NCBI RefSeq assembly: GCF_001426485.1
Contig: NZ_LMET01000001.1
Coordinates: 2,385,750-2,449,749, forward strand
DNA from: Aeromicrobium sp. Root472D3
GTDB lineage: Bacteria > Actinomycetota > Actinomycetes > Propionibacteriales > Nocardioidaceae
Direction of reading: 5' to 3'
DNA: 64,000 nucleotides
The notes under the pieces were generated by a model, which saw nothing but the letters and a program-made list of their open reading frames with translations, was not told where the DNA came from and ran no database searches. Positions 37,192 through 45,579 of the stretch are shown here, piece by piece. Each line of letters starts with the position of its first letter. Within the stretch, counting starts at the first letter, position 1. The translations under genes and the position numbers were made by a program.

Positions 37192-37205
37192 GGGACCTTG
37201 TCCTC
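37192..37205. promoter_or_regulatory. DosR-box-like site upstream of GGDEF-EAL gene
   Basis: GGGACCTTGTCCTC resembles the boxes in the 54-59 kb stress cluster and starts 74 nt before the GGDEF-EAL ATG, close to the 77-78 nt seen there. It is the weakest member by symmetry, because the right half-site is shifted by one base. Confidence 0.4.
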
Positions 37206-37247
37206 TGGTCGGCGCGGACCTGCGGGGCGGTGCTCAGCCGCTGCGTG

Positions 37248-38066
37248 TCAGCGCGCCGCCTGGTGCGCCGCGACGCGCGTGGCGGAGAGCTCGCGGTCGT
37301 AGAAGGCGACCGGTCCGATCGCGCCCTTGAAGTAGCTCGCGAGGTAGCCCGTGCCGAGGCGCAGCGGGGCGCTGCCGGCGACGGGCTTGATGCCGTAGTC
37401 GGCCAGCGAGTCGGTGTCCTTCAGCTTTCCGTCGCGGTACAGCTTGACGTAGCCCGAGGGGTACGCCGACGACCTGGCCGTGGAGTTGAAGACCACCGTG
37501 ACGTGGATCCAGCGCCCGGTCGTGACGGACTCCTGCGAGTACGAGCCGGCGCCGAGGCCGCCCTTCGGGTTGAACGCGTAGGCACTGATGCGGTTGGGCC
37601 GGTTCTCGTCGTTGCTCCTGGAGTACATCCGGCCGTACCACTCGTGCCGGTTCGGATCTCCCTTTCCGAGGACGTACACATAGCCGCTGCCCTCCTCGTC
37701 GGCGAACTGCAAGGTGTCGGGTCGCATCAGGTACTCGACCGTCAGCACCCCCGTCGTCGCGATGCTGTACTTCGGGCTGGACGGGAACGAGACATGGTCG
37801 CCCTTCCCGTCCAGGACGACCCCGGTGTCGCCGTTGGGCAGTGTCGTCGTCGCAGCGTCGCCCTTGAGCGTCCCCGTCGTGCTCCCGGACACGAGGTCGC
37901 GCGTGCCGCTGAGGACCGCGGTGGGGTCGTCGGCCGCGACGGCCGCCGAGTACGCCGAGGTGTCGGCTGCCTGCGCCGCCTGGCCCGACGAGGCGACGAG
38001 GCCGGTGACGGCTGCCGCCGCGGCGGCGGCTCCGGCGATGGTGCTGATGGTGCGATGGGTTCTCAC
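37248..38066 (-). CDS. Secreted LamG/concanavalin-like domain protein A
   Basis: 272 residues. A signal peptide (basic start, Ala-rich core, GQAAQAAD) leads to a LamG_3-type jelly roll covering the rest: GVLTVEYLMRPDTLQFADEEG, YVLGKGDPNRHEWYGRMYS, RWIHVTVVFN and the final GAIGPVAFYDRELSA. It is a probable glycan-binding surface protein. GTG 38066 has AAGGGAG upstream. It is a close paralogue of the protein at 52076-52882, and both have paired GTGA-N6-TCAC sites upstream. It lies downstream of the 38-42 kb glycan operon but with its own 180 nt promoter region. Confidence 0.82.
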   Translation of the reverse strand: MRTHRTISTIAGAAAAAAAVTGLVASSGQAAQAADTSAYSAAVAADDPTAVLSGTRDLVSGSTTGTLKGDAATTTLPNGDTGVVLDGKGDHVSFPSSPKYSIATTGVLTVEYLMRPDTLQFADEEGSGYVYVLGKGDPNRHEWYGRMYSRSNDENRPNRISAYAFNPKGGLGAGSYSQESVTTGRWIHVTVVFNSTARSSAYPSGYVKLYRDGKLKDTDSLADYGIKPVAGSAPLRLGTGYLASYFKGAIGPVAFYDRELSATRVAAHQAAR

Positions 38067-38176
38067 GATGTGGCTCCCTTTCCACGAGGTGACATGAACA
38101 GGGAAGCCTAGGAGCCGGATGCCGCCCGTCCCAGCCGGAGACGACTGCACGGCCGACTCGCGGCACGGGTCGCGAC

Positions 38177-38190
38177 GTGAGTCGGCTCAC
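38177..38190. promoter_or_regulatory. CRP-like palindrome GTGA-N6-TCAC, LamG A site 1
   Basis: GTGAGTCGGCTCAC, extended by C and G to a 16-bp symmetric site, begins 111 nt upstream of the LamG A start. It is the partner of the site at 38221, exactly 44 bp away. The CRP/FNR-type consensus is TGTGA-N6-TCACA. Confidence 0.55.
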
Positions 38191-38220
38191 GGCCCGCGCG
38201 GCACGACCGCACGAGAGCGC

Positions 38221-38234
38221 GTGACGTCCGTCAC
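38221..38234. promoter_or_regulatory. CRP-like palindrome GTGA-N6-TCAC, LamG A site 2
   Basis: GTGACGTCCGTCAC lies 44 bp upstream of site 1 and just past the stop of the deacetylase A gene. The same pair with the same 44-bp step occurs at the other LamG gene. Confidence 0.55.
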
Positions 38235-38247
38235 GTGGTGAGCGGTG

Positions 38248-39291
38248 TCAGGCCGTGTGACGGACGAGATGCGTCCGGCGGCGTCGCGAGACCACGCGGA
38301 ACCCGAGGCTGGCGACCATCGACGCCACCACGAAGGCCCCGACGATCTGCGCCTGGCCGATGCCCAGACCGCCCACGGACACGGCGTAGTCGGCGCGCGC
38401 GGGGACCGACGGACTCGTCACGTCGGCGCGCGGCTCCCGCGGGGGCTGCTGCTGGGCCGGGGGCAGGTCGTGCGAGACGTCGTCGCGCGTCGAGGAGCTG
38501 GACGACGCACCGACGACCGCGGCGAAGGTCTCGACGCGCGTCGACGCCGGCCGTCGGGCCAGCCAGGCGACGAACGACGTCAGGTCCTGCTGCGAGATCG
38601 ATCCCGGCCCGCAGCCGTCGCAGACGCGGCCCAGGACGATCGGCACCCACCCGCCGACGCTCTCGGCCTGCCGCACCCAGCGCTCGAGCGTCCGGGCGTC
38701 GAGGGGCGCCTCCCCCGTCGGCTTGACCGGCACCGCCCACCGGTCCCGGTCGAAGGGCAGGCGCGCCACGCAGTCGCACAGGGGGTCCTGCGGCGGACGG
38801 TCGGCGAGACCGTCGCCGGCGCGGGCGCTGGTGTACCCGCAACCGGCCACGACGCCCTGCAGGTCGGTGTCGCGGTAGCCGTACGGGTAGGCGAAGCTCG
38901 TGACCGTCGTCCCGAGGGCGAGCAGGTCGGCACGGTCCTGGCACACCTCACGGCGTCGGACCTCCCTCCCGGCCGTGGCGAGTCGCGCGTGCGTCAGGGT
39001 GTGTCCGCCGATCTCGTGCCCCTGGCGCACGAGCCGGGCGACCTGGCGACGGCTCAGGTAGTCGGGGTACGTCCACATGCCGCTGTTGACGAAGAAGGTC
39101 GCGCGCATCCCGTGCGCCGCCAGCAGGTCCCCGGCCGCCGACTGCCCCCGCCACCCGTCGTCGAACATCAGCGTCACGACGGTCTGCTCGCGGTCGGGGT
39201 GCGGCGCCGGCGCGGCTCCGGCGGCGACGGGCGCCAGGATCGTCGCCAGCGCGACGAGCACCGACGCCAGCGGCGGTCGCCAGGTGCTCAT
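38248..39291 (-). CDS. Polysaccharide deacetylase A (CE4/NodB), membrane-anchored
   Basis: 347 residues. A signal peptide (to about 26) is followed by a NodB domain with metal-binding D44-D45 (MFDDGW), H97 and H101 (GGHTLTH) and the FAYPYG substrate-groove motif (133-138), all intact. A long Ser/Pro/Arg linker leads to one C-terminal helix (GIGQAQIVGAFVVASMVASLGF) with a basic tail. It should remove N- or O-acetyl groups from an extracellular glycan at the membrane surface. The start shares one base with the dehydrogenase A stop. Paralogue B at 48930 has lost these residues. Confidence 0.88.
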   Translation of the reverse strand: MSTWRPPLASVLVALATILAPVAAGAAPAPHPDREQTVVTLMFDDGWRGQSAAGDLLAAHGMRATFFVNSGMWTYPDYLSRRQVARLVRQGHEIGGHTLTHARLATAGREVRRREVCQDRADLLALGTTVTSFAYPYGYRDTDLQGVVAGCGYTSARAGDGLADRPPQDPLCDCVARLPFDRDRWAVPVKPTGEAPLDARTLERWVRQAESVGGWVPIVLGRVCDGCGPGSISQQDLTSFVAWLARRPASTRVETFAAVVGASSSSSTRDDVSHDLPPAQQQPPREPRADVTSPSVPARADYAVSVGGLGIGQAQIVGAFVVASMVASLGFRVVSRRRRTHLVRHTA

Positions 39292-40568
39292 CACAGGCTC
39301 GCGACGGTCTCCGACGGCACCATGGCGTGCCGGCAGTCCAGGACCGACGGTGCCTCGGTGGCGATCCGCCCGTAGTCGAACTCCGGGTGGTCGGTCACGA
39401 GGATCACCAGGTCGACGTCGCCGAGCGCCTCGTACGCCTGCTCCGGGGTCAGCAGGGGCGTCATGGTCCAGCCGTGGGCGTGGGGGTCGCTGACCGACAC
39501 GACGGCTCCGGCGGCCCGCAGCCGCTCGACGACCACGATCGCGGGTGACTTCCGCAGGTCGGCGGTGCCGGCCTTGTACGTCACGCCGAGGACGAGCACG
39601 CGCGATCCCGCGAGGGTTCCGCCGAGCAGGTCGGCGGCTCGGCCGGCGACGTACGACGGCATGCCGTCGTTGATCTCCTGCGCCAGCTCGCTCAGCCGCA
39701 ACGGGGTGCCGAGCTCGGCCCGCACGAGCCACGAGAGGTAGACCGGGTCGACCGGGATGCAGTCACCACCCACGCCCGGGCCCGGCAGGTGCTTCAGGAA
39801 GCCGTGCGGCTTGGTCTCGGCGGCTGCGACGACCTCCCAGATGTCGACGCCCAGCTCGTGCGCGACCATCGCCATCTCGTTGACGAGGGCGATGTTGACC
39901 TGGCTGAAGACGTTCTCGAACACCTTGGTGAACTCGGCCACCGACGGGCTCGACACCGCGACCGTGCGATCGACGAGCCGGTCGTAGAACGCCGTCACGC
40001 GTGCCAGGGCCCGGGCGTCCGTGCCGGACACGATCTTCGGCGTCGTCTCGAAGGTGTGCACCCGGTTGCCCGGGTCGAGCCGCTCGGGCGAGCAGCCGAG
40101 GTCGTAGTCCGTACCCGGTCTGAAGCCCGACTCCTCCTCGATGACACCGGCCACGACGCGCTCGGTCGTCCCGGGGAAGCTCGTCGACTCCAGGATCACG
40201 AGCCCGCCCCGCTCGAGGCTCGCCCCGACCACGCGCGCCGCGGCCACGATGTGCGACAGGTCCGGCGCACCGTCGTTGAGGGGCGACGGCGCCGCCATCA
40301 CGGCGACGTCGAACCGTGGCAGCACGCCCGAGCTCCGGTCCACGAGCCGGACGGCGAGCGAGCCGTTGCGCAGGCAGGCCTCGACCTGCTCGTCCGACAC
40401 GTCCTCGACGTCGGAGCACCCCGCCATCACGAGCTCGATCTTGGTCATGTCGGAGTCGACCCCCAGCACCTGCACGCCGACCTCGGCGGCCCGGACGGCC
40501 AGGGTCAGCCCGACGTGGCCGAGCCCGACGACGAGCAGCCGGTCGCGTCCGGCGTCCGCCGTCGTCAT
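39291..40568 (-). CDS. Nucleotide-sugar dehydrogenase A (UDP-HexNAc/UDP-Glc 6-dehydrogenase type)
   Basis: 425 residues. Rossmann NAD site VVGLGHVG (14-20), middle domain with FTKVFENVFSQVNIALVNE, catalytic Cys270 in PGVGGDCIPVDP, and a C-terminal nucleotide-binding domain (GVTYKAGTADLRKSPA). The GVGG-x-C-IP form is typical of UDP-N-acetylglucosamine/mannosamine dehydrogenases (WbpA/TviB/WecC). It oxidises a UDP-sugar to a uronic acid for polymer synthesis. Asp269 replaces the His usual before the Cys and seen in copy B. ATGA overlap with the WbqC A gene. Confidence 0.88.
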   Translation of the reverse strand: MTTADAGRDRLLVVGLGHVGLTLAVRAAEVGVQVLGVDSDMTKIELVMAGCSDVEDVSDEQVEACLRNGSLAVRLVDRSSGVLPRFDVAVMAAPSPLNDGAPDLSHIVAAARVVGASLERGGLVILESTSFPGTTERVVAGVIEEESGFRPGTDYDLGCSPERLDPGNRVHTFETTPKIVSGTDARALARVTAFYDRLVDRTVAVSSPSVAEFTKVFENVFSQVNIALVNEMAMVAHELGVDIWEVVAAAETKPHGFLKHLPGPGVGGDCIPVDPVYLSWLVRAELGTPLRLSELAQEINDGMPSYVAGRAADLLGGTLAGSRVLVLGVTYKAGTADLRKSPAIVVVERLRAAGAVVSVSDPHAHGWTMTPLLTPEQAYEALGDVDLVILVTDHPEFDYGRIATEAPSVLDCRHAMVPSETVASL

Positions 40569-41131
40569 GCCCGGATCTCCTCGTACAGCTCGTGCTCGGC
40601 CAGCACGAGGTCCATCGGGTCGTCGTGGTCCATGAGCAGCGTCAGGACGGAGTCTTCCGTGAACACGCGATGGCGCGACGGGACCGGCAGGGCGTCGCCG
40701 ATGCGGTGCGGACGCCGTTCGCCGCGCCGGGCGACGCGGACGGGCGTCGAGATGCCCAGCAGCTCCCGCACCCCCGCCACGAGGCCCACGTTGAGCTCCC
40801 ACAGCCGATCGGTCGCGATCGAGTCGATGACGTCGGTCACGAGCGGACCCATGGTCCTCCAGCGCGGCGCGCTGCGGTACCGACGGCGCACGATCTCCGC
40901 CAGCGCCCGCGGTGCCTCGACCGGATCGATCATGACGTCGTCGAGCGTCGCGCCCGGCCCGCACACCAGCACCGGCACGACCGCCCACGTGCCGCGCATC
41001 GCGACCCGGCAGTGGTGGCCGCCGGGCCTGAAGCGGCCGTCGACCTCCAGCTCGAACAGGTCCGACGTCGCCATCTCGTGCCAGAACGTGGAGCACGGCA
41101 GCAGGTCGGCCGGACGGCTCGCGACGATCAT
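40565..41131 (-). CDS. WbqC-family protein A (divergent N-terminus)
   Basis: 188 residues. The alignment with WbqC B (51169-51888) is clear (LLPCSTFWHEMATSDLFEL; LWELNVGLVAGVRELLGI; the end TLLMDHDDPMDLVL). The conserved HQP motif near the N-terminus is replaced by S-R-P, and the middle is shorter, so catalytic ability is doubtful. WbqC proteins occur in O-antigen/capsule clusters; their chemistry is not well established. Overlaps PIG-L upstream and dehydrogenase A downstream by 4 nt each. Confidence 0.78.
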   Translation of the reverse strand: MIVASRPADLLPCSTFWHEMATSDLFELEVDGRFRPGGHHCRVAMRGTWAVVPVLVCGPGATLDDVMIDPVEAPRALAEIVRRRYRSAPRWRTMGPLVTDVIDSIATDRLWELNVGLVAGVRELLGISTPVRVARRGERRPHRIGDALPVPSRHRVFTEDSVLTLLMDHDDPMDLVLAEHELYEEIRA

Positions 41132-41853
41132 CGGACCGCGCCGCGTCGCAGCACGCTGCCGTCGGACCGGTGCTGCCGCACGGCCACGTCCGGCCCGCGG
41201 ACGGTGCGCACGAGGGCGAACTGCTCGGCCCAGTGCAGCTGGCGCGCCGACCCGATGGCGTGGGCCGTCTGCTTGATGCCGTTGGCGGGGTGCGGACCGG
41301 CCACCTGCTGCGACATGTACGACCGCACGGCCTCGACCTTGAGGTCGATCGCGTCCTCGGCCAACGGCTCGAAGACGTTCCACTGCAGGTTGGTGGGGTA
41401 GAGGTCGACGTCGTAGGCCGCGACGTCGTAGACCAGGACGGTCGGCGGGAACCAGTGTCCCGGCGTCATCGAGAGCCGTGCGGCGCGCATGCCCGCCTCG
41501 TAGGTCGCGACGTGGTCCTGGTGCATCGACGGGTAGGGCAGGTACAGCTCGAGCGGGCGGCTGATGTTGAGCACGTCGTCGAGCAGCCCGACCAGACGGT
41601 GCATGTCGGTGCCCACGGCCCCGTCGACGAGGTCGAGGAAGTGCGTCTCGCGGTACCCGAGCACCTCCTGGGCGCGCTTGCACTCGAGCCGGCGGTCCTC
41701 GTCGGCCGCGGCCACCACGACGACGGCGGAGTGCTCGGGATACTTCGCGAGCACTCCCCCGCAGCCGAACGACTCGTCGTCGGCGTGGGGCGCCACCACG
41801 AGGCGGTCGACCCGGCGGCTGCCTGCGCGTCGGTCGTGTGCGTGATCTGTCAT
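41128..41853 (-). CDS. PIG-L/LmbE-family deacetylase
   Basis: 241 residues. Zinc motif VVAPHADDESFGCGG (H-A-D-D) near residue 20 and the second ligand in SMHQDH. The fold is that of N-acetylglucosaminyl deacetylases such as PIG-L and MshB. First gene of the PIG-L/WbqC A/dehydrogenase A/deacetylase A operon, so it probably deacetylates a nucleotide-sugar- or lipid-linked sugar precursor. The conserved GAAAACAATCGTCAAA element lies 73 nt upstream of the start, between this gene and the BTAD regulator. Confidence 0.85.
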   Translation of the reverse strand: MTDHAHDRRAGSRRVDRLVVAPHADDESFGCGGVLAKYPEHSAVVVVAAADEDRRLECKRAQEVLGYRETHFLDLVDGAVGTDMHRLVGLLDDVLNISRPLELYLPYPSMHQDHVATYEAGMRAARLSMTPGHWFPPTVLVYDVAAYDVDLYPTNLQWNVFEPLAEDAIDLKVEAVRSYMSQQVAGPHPANGIKQTAHAIGSARQLHWAEQFALVRTVRGPDVAVRQHRSDGSVLRRGAVR

Positions 41854-41925
41854 GGCGCTCCTCGACGTACGGGACGGCGGTCGCGACGCTGTGGCCGCGT
41901 CCATCGCCATTACGCCACGGGCGTG

Positions 41926-41941
41926 GAAAACAATCGTCAAA
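41926..41941 (-). promoter_or_regulatory. Shared promoter element, site 1 (PIG-L / BTAD intergenic)
   Basis: GAAAACAATCGTCAAA; on the minus strand TTTGACGATTGTTTTC, including a -35-like TTGACG and, further on, TAATGG. The identical 16-mer occurs at 52024-52039 upstream of the second glycan operon, with TACTGG at the matching place. The AT-rich block stands out from the surrounding DNA. Confidence 0.6.
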
Positions 41942-42017
41942 ACAAGGGCTTCGGTCCCTGTGGGGGCGCTGTGGCGGGATCTACCGTGTGCTCACCCCGC
42001 CCGAGGGAGGCACCGTC

Positions 42018-43760
42018 GTGACCCGCATCGAGATCCGCCTGCTCGGTCGTCTGCGCGTCCGGCGCAGCGACGGCTCCGTCGTCGCGCCGCAGGCGTGGAC
42101 CGCCGCCAAGACGACCGACCTGCTGCGCATGCTGGCGCTCGCCGCAGGCCAGCCGGTGCGCTCCGAGACGCTCGTGGAGCGGCTGTGGCCGCGGTCGTCG
42201 GCGTCGGCGGGACGCGCGAGCCTGCGGACCGCCACCTCGGCGATCCGCACGACGATCGGCAGCAACTGCGTCCGCACGCACCTCGGTGCCCTGACGCTGG
42301 TCGACTGCTGGGTCGACGCGCTCGAGCTGCTGACGATCGCCGACCTCGGGGCCCGCGCGTGGCGCACCGGTGACGCGGCCGGGGTCGTCCGCGGCTGCCT
42401 GCGCGCCGAGGCCCTCTACGTCGGCGACTTCCACGCCCACCTCGACGACCAGCCGTGGGCGTCGGAGGCGCGCACGGCCCTGGCGGTGCGGCGCCAGCAG
42501 CTGCTCTGCGACGCCGCGGAGAGCGCGCTCTCGCTGTTCTGGCTGCGCGACGCGATCGACCTCGCGACGACCGCGCTCGACACCGATCCGTCGTCGGAGC
42601 GGGCCCACCGCACGCTGATGAGTGCCTTCGCGGGCCTCGGTCGCACCGAGCAGGCGCTGCGACAGTTCGAGCGGTGCCGCGCGTCGCTGGCCGACGAGCT
42701 GGGTGCCGACCCGTCGGAGCAGACGCGGGCGCTGCACCTCGCGGTCCTGAACGGATCACCTCCGGTCCCGGCGCGCGTGCCGTTCGTCGGACGGGCCGCC
42801 GACGTCGCGGCCGTCGTCGAGCAGCTCGAGGAGACCCACCGGACGCCCGGCGGCGGGATCGTCTGCGTCGTCGGGGAGACCGGCTCCGGGCGGCACGCCC
42901 TGGTCGACGCCGCGCTGGAGACGGCCCGCGCCTCGACGGGCAACCTCGACGTGTGGGGACCGTTCGACGGACGGGGCGCCGATGCCGGCACGGTCGTCAA
43001 GCAACGGCTGTCGTCGCGGGACGCGGTGCTGCCCGGCACGATCGTCGTGCTGACGACACCCGCGGTCGTCGACCAGGTGACCGCGGCCGCCGAGGCCACG
43101 GGCCGGACGGTCCGCACGGTCCGGTGTCCACCGCTCGGCTGTCACGACGTCGAGGCGCTGGCCACGCGCGTGCTGCGGGGCTCACCGACCCCCGCGCTCC
43201 TCGGGGAGCTGACCCGCGAGTCCGGGTGCCTGGCGGGCACCGTCGTCTCGACCCTGCACGCCTGGCTCGCGAACGGTCGCGTGGTGGCCACCGAGGCGGG
43301 GCTCGACCTGTGGGACGACTCGGCGGTCGGTGAGCAGTCGGCGTCCGGCGCGGTCGCGTTCGGTCTCGTCATCGACCAGCTCTCCGACCACGAGCTGCAG
43401 GTCTGCGAGCTGCTGTCGATGGCCGCGGGACCCGTCGGCGTCGAGGAGGTCGTCCGGGCCATGGGCCACGACCGTCGCGTCGACGCCGCCACCCGGTCGA
43501 CGCTCGCCGCGCTCGAGCGGCTCGTCGACCTCGGGGTGCTGGACGTGACGCCCGACGCGTCACGCTTCCGGTTCCGCGATCCCCGGACGCGCAGCGGTGT
43601 CGTGTCGTGGCTGCGCCCGGCCGACCGCACCCGCCTGCGGGGCCTGTGGACCGGGACCACCCCGGTCGACCACGCCGGACCGGTGCTGGGACGGCGCGCG
43701 GGTGACCGCGGGGGCGCCGACCGGCGCCAGCTGCGCCGGGGACGGAGGGCGACCGACTGA
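42018..43760 (+). CDS. BTAD-domain (SARP-type) transcriptional regulator with ATPase-like domain
   Basis: 580 residues. An OmpR-like winged helix (about 1-95, IEIRLLGRLRVRRSDG; LVERLWPRSSASAGRASLRTA) is followed by the BTAD tetratricopeptide-like domain (100-245, ending LRQFERCRASLADELGADPSEQT) and a STAND/AAA-like domain. In the P-loop, GETGSGRH (286-293), the essential Lys is Arg292, so ATP hydrolysis is doubtful. GTG 42018 has GGGAGG 8 nt upstream. It is divergent from the PIG-L operon, 164 nt away, and central to the duplicated glycan locus; it probably activates both operons. Confidence 0.88.
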   Translation: MTRIEIRLLGRLRVRRSDGSVVAPQAWTAAKTTDLLRMLALAAGQPVRSETLVERLWPRSSASAGRASLRTATSAIRTTIGSNCVRTHLGALTLVDCWVDALELLTIADLGARAWRTGDAAGVVRGCLRAEALYVGDFHAHLDDQPWASEARTALAVRRQQLLCDAAESALSLFWLRDAIDLATTALDTDPSSERAHRTLMSAFAGLGRTEQALRQFERCRASLADELGADPSEQTRALHLAVLNGSPPVPARVPFVGRAADVAAVVEQLEETHRTPGGGIVCVVGETGSGRHALVDAALETARASTGNLDVWGPFDGRGADAGTVVKQRLSSRDAVLPGTIVVLTTPAVVDQVTAAAEATGRTVRTVRCPPLGCHDVEALATRVLRGSPTPALLGELTRESGCLAGTVVSTLHAWLANGRVVATEAGLDLWDDSAVGEQSASGAVAFGLVIDQLSDHELQVCELLSMAAGPVGVEEVVRAMGHDRRVDAATRSTLAALERLVDLGVLDVTPDASRFRFRDPRTRSGVVSWLRPADRTRLRGLWTGTTPVDHAGPVLGRRAGDRGGADRRQLRRGRRATD

Positions 43761-43767
43761 GGCCGCC

Positions 43768-45579
43768 TCAGTCGTGCACCGGCCTCGCCGCGAGACGGAC
43801 GGCGGCCCGTGCCGTCGGCCAGATCTGCAGCAGCCACGACACGGGGGCCACGGCCGCCCCGGCGGCAGCCGACCAGCCGTAGGTGCGTGCGGCGGCGCGA
43901 CCCGAGACCAGCGCCATCACGACGAAGGCGACGAAGGGCCAGACCGCCAGCACCGCCGGCAGGCCCGGCGGCACCGCGAGCCCCGGCGACCGGTCGAGCA
44001 GCGCGAGGAGGGCGACGGACGTCAGCGCGAGCGGCAGCGCCGTGAAGCCCAGGGGGCTCGTGACGAGCATCGCGGATCCGGCCAGCCCGGCCGGGACGCG
44101 GCGCGCGTCGCCGGACCCGCGCAGGCCCGCCCACGTCGTCAGCAGGCAGCCCGTGATCCAGCGGGTGCGCTCGTCGGCCCACTCCGACAGATCGGCCGGT
44201 GGCCGTGTCGTGGTCGTCGACGGGATCGTCGCGACCCGTCGCCGGGCCGCTCGGAGCCGGGTCGCGAGATCGGCGCCGGCGGACCGGTCGTCGGGGTCCC
44301 ACGCACCCACGGCGCGCAGCTCGTGGGTGTCGAAGTGCTCCGAGGAACGGCCGAGCGGCGTCGGGATGCCCCAGGCGTCGGCGGTCGGGAGCACGTCACC
44401 GAACCATGCGGCGCGCTCGAGCGCGCTGACGCGGCCCGCCAAGGTGGTCGGTGCGTCGTGGACGGTCGTCGTCTGGACGCACGCCACGCGGTCGCGCGAC
44501 TCCCCCGGTCCCCCGCGACGACGGCTCGTCATGAACGCGTCGACGGCTGCGGCGAGCTGCCCGCCGTCCGGGCTGTCACCCGACCGGTAGGCCACCACGA
44601 ACGCGCCCCGCGCGAACGCCAGCCCGTAGTTGCAGGCGAAGGCGTCGGACGAGGCAGGACCTGCCGGCACCCGCAGGATCGTCATGTAGGCCGGCGGACG
44701 GCTCGACTTGAGCGCCGCGAGGACGTCCGGGGCGTCCTCGGCGACCAGGAGCAGGACCTCGAGCTTGGACAGGGGGTAGTCCTGGGCGTCGAGGTCGTCG
44801 ACGAGCGTCAGCAGACCCGCGGTGGCCGCGCGGCACGGCACCAGCACCGAGTAGACGGGCAGGTCGCCGTCGCGTCGGCGCCTCGTGGCGCCGTCGTCAC
44901 CCGTGGCGCGTGACGCCCGGGCCCTCGCGGTCCTCCAACCCAGGGCGAGCCGCAGCAGCGTGCCCGCGACCAGCAGCACCTCGACCACGACCAGAAGGCC
45001 GGCGAGGGTCCACCACGGAGCCCGGACGAGGCCCGTGGCGACGACGACCACCAGCAGGGCCGGGACGACCAGCCGTCGGACGAGGCGGTCCGCGCCCGAC
45101 GGTCGCGGCGCGCCGACGAGGTCGACGGGCGGCTCGGGCGCGTCGAGCAGCTGCCTCCGCCGGACGTCGGCCACGCACTGGAACACGTCCCAGTCCGTCG
45201 CCGTGCGCAGCACGATCGTCGTGGCGCCGGTGGCCTGGCGCATGTTCAGCAGACGCTCGCCCGTCGGCGGCACCGAGGTCGCGACGACCGCGACGTCGTC
45301 CTCGAGGCTGCAGGGCACCCACCCGCGGGCGACGACCTCGTGGGGCTCGCCGGTCACGAGGGCCGGGTCGGGCGGATCGGCCAGCAGGTCGATGATCGGG
45401 GCACGCCACTGCGTCGCGAGCGCCGCGTACATGTCGCGCCGCGTGACCGCCCCCGCCAGGATCAGGTGCTGGCCGATCTGGCCGCCGACGGCCCGCTGCG
45501 CGGCCGCCGCGTCCGCCGCCTGCTCGAGCGTGATGACCCCGGCCCGCACGAGGGCCTGGCCGACCGGAAGCGTCCTCAC
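43768..45579 (-). CDS. Degenerate GT2 glycosyltransferase with N-terminal MshEN domain
   Basis: 603 residues. An N-terminal MshEN/GspE-N-like module (1-140; LPVGQALVRAGVITLEQAADA, LILAGAVTRRDMYAALATQW; this fold binds c-di-GMP in some proteins) precedes two helices (170-215), a GT2 domain (240-480) and several C-terminal helices. The usual catalytic motifs are altered: YRSGDSPD (331-338) in place of the DxE/DxD motif, AGAD (435-438) for EDAD, and ERTRW (470-474) for QxxRW. It is probably a non-catalytic or altered transferase. Last gene of the long operon; GTGA overlap with the gene before it. Confidence 0.8.
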   Translation of the reverse strand: MRTLPVGQALVRAGVITLEQAADAAAAQRAVGGQIGQHLILAGAVTRRDMYAALATQWRAPIIDLLADPPDPALVTGEPHEVVARGWVPCSLEDDVAVVATSVPPTGERLLNMRQATGATTIVLRTATDWDVFQCVADVRRRQLLDAPEPPVDLVGAPRPSGADRLVRRLVVPALLVVVVATGLVRAPWWTLAGLLVVVEVLLVAGTLLRLALGWRTARARASRATGDDGATRRRRDGDLPVYSVLVPCRAATAGLLTLVDDLDAQDYPLSKLEVLLLVAEDAPDVLAALKSSRPPAYMTILRVPAGPASSDAFACNYGLAFARGAFVVAYRSGDSPDGGQLAAAVDAFMTSRRRGGPGESRDRVACVQTTTVHDAPTTLAGRVSALERAAWFGDVLPTADAWGIPTPLGRSSEHFDTHELRAVGAWDPDDRSAGADLATRLRAARRRVATIPSTTTTRPPADLSEWADERTRWITGCLLTTWAGLRGSGDARRVPAGLAGSAMLVTSPLGFTALPLALTSVALLALLDRSPGLAVPPGLPAVLAVWPFVAFVVMALVSGRAAARTYGWSAAAGAAVAPVSWLLQIWPTARAAVRLAARPVHD

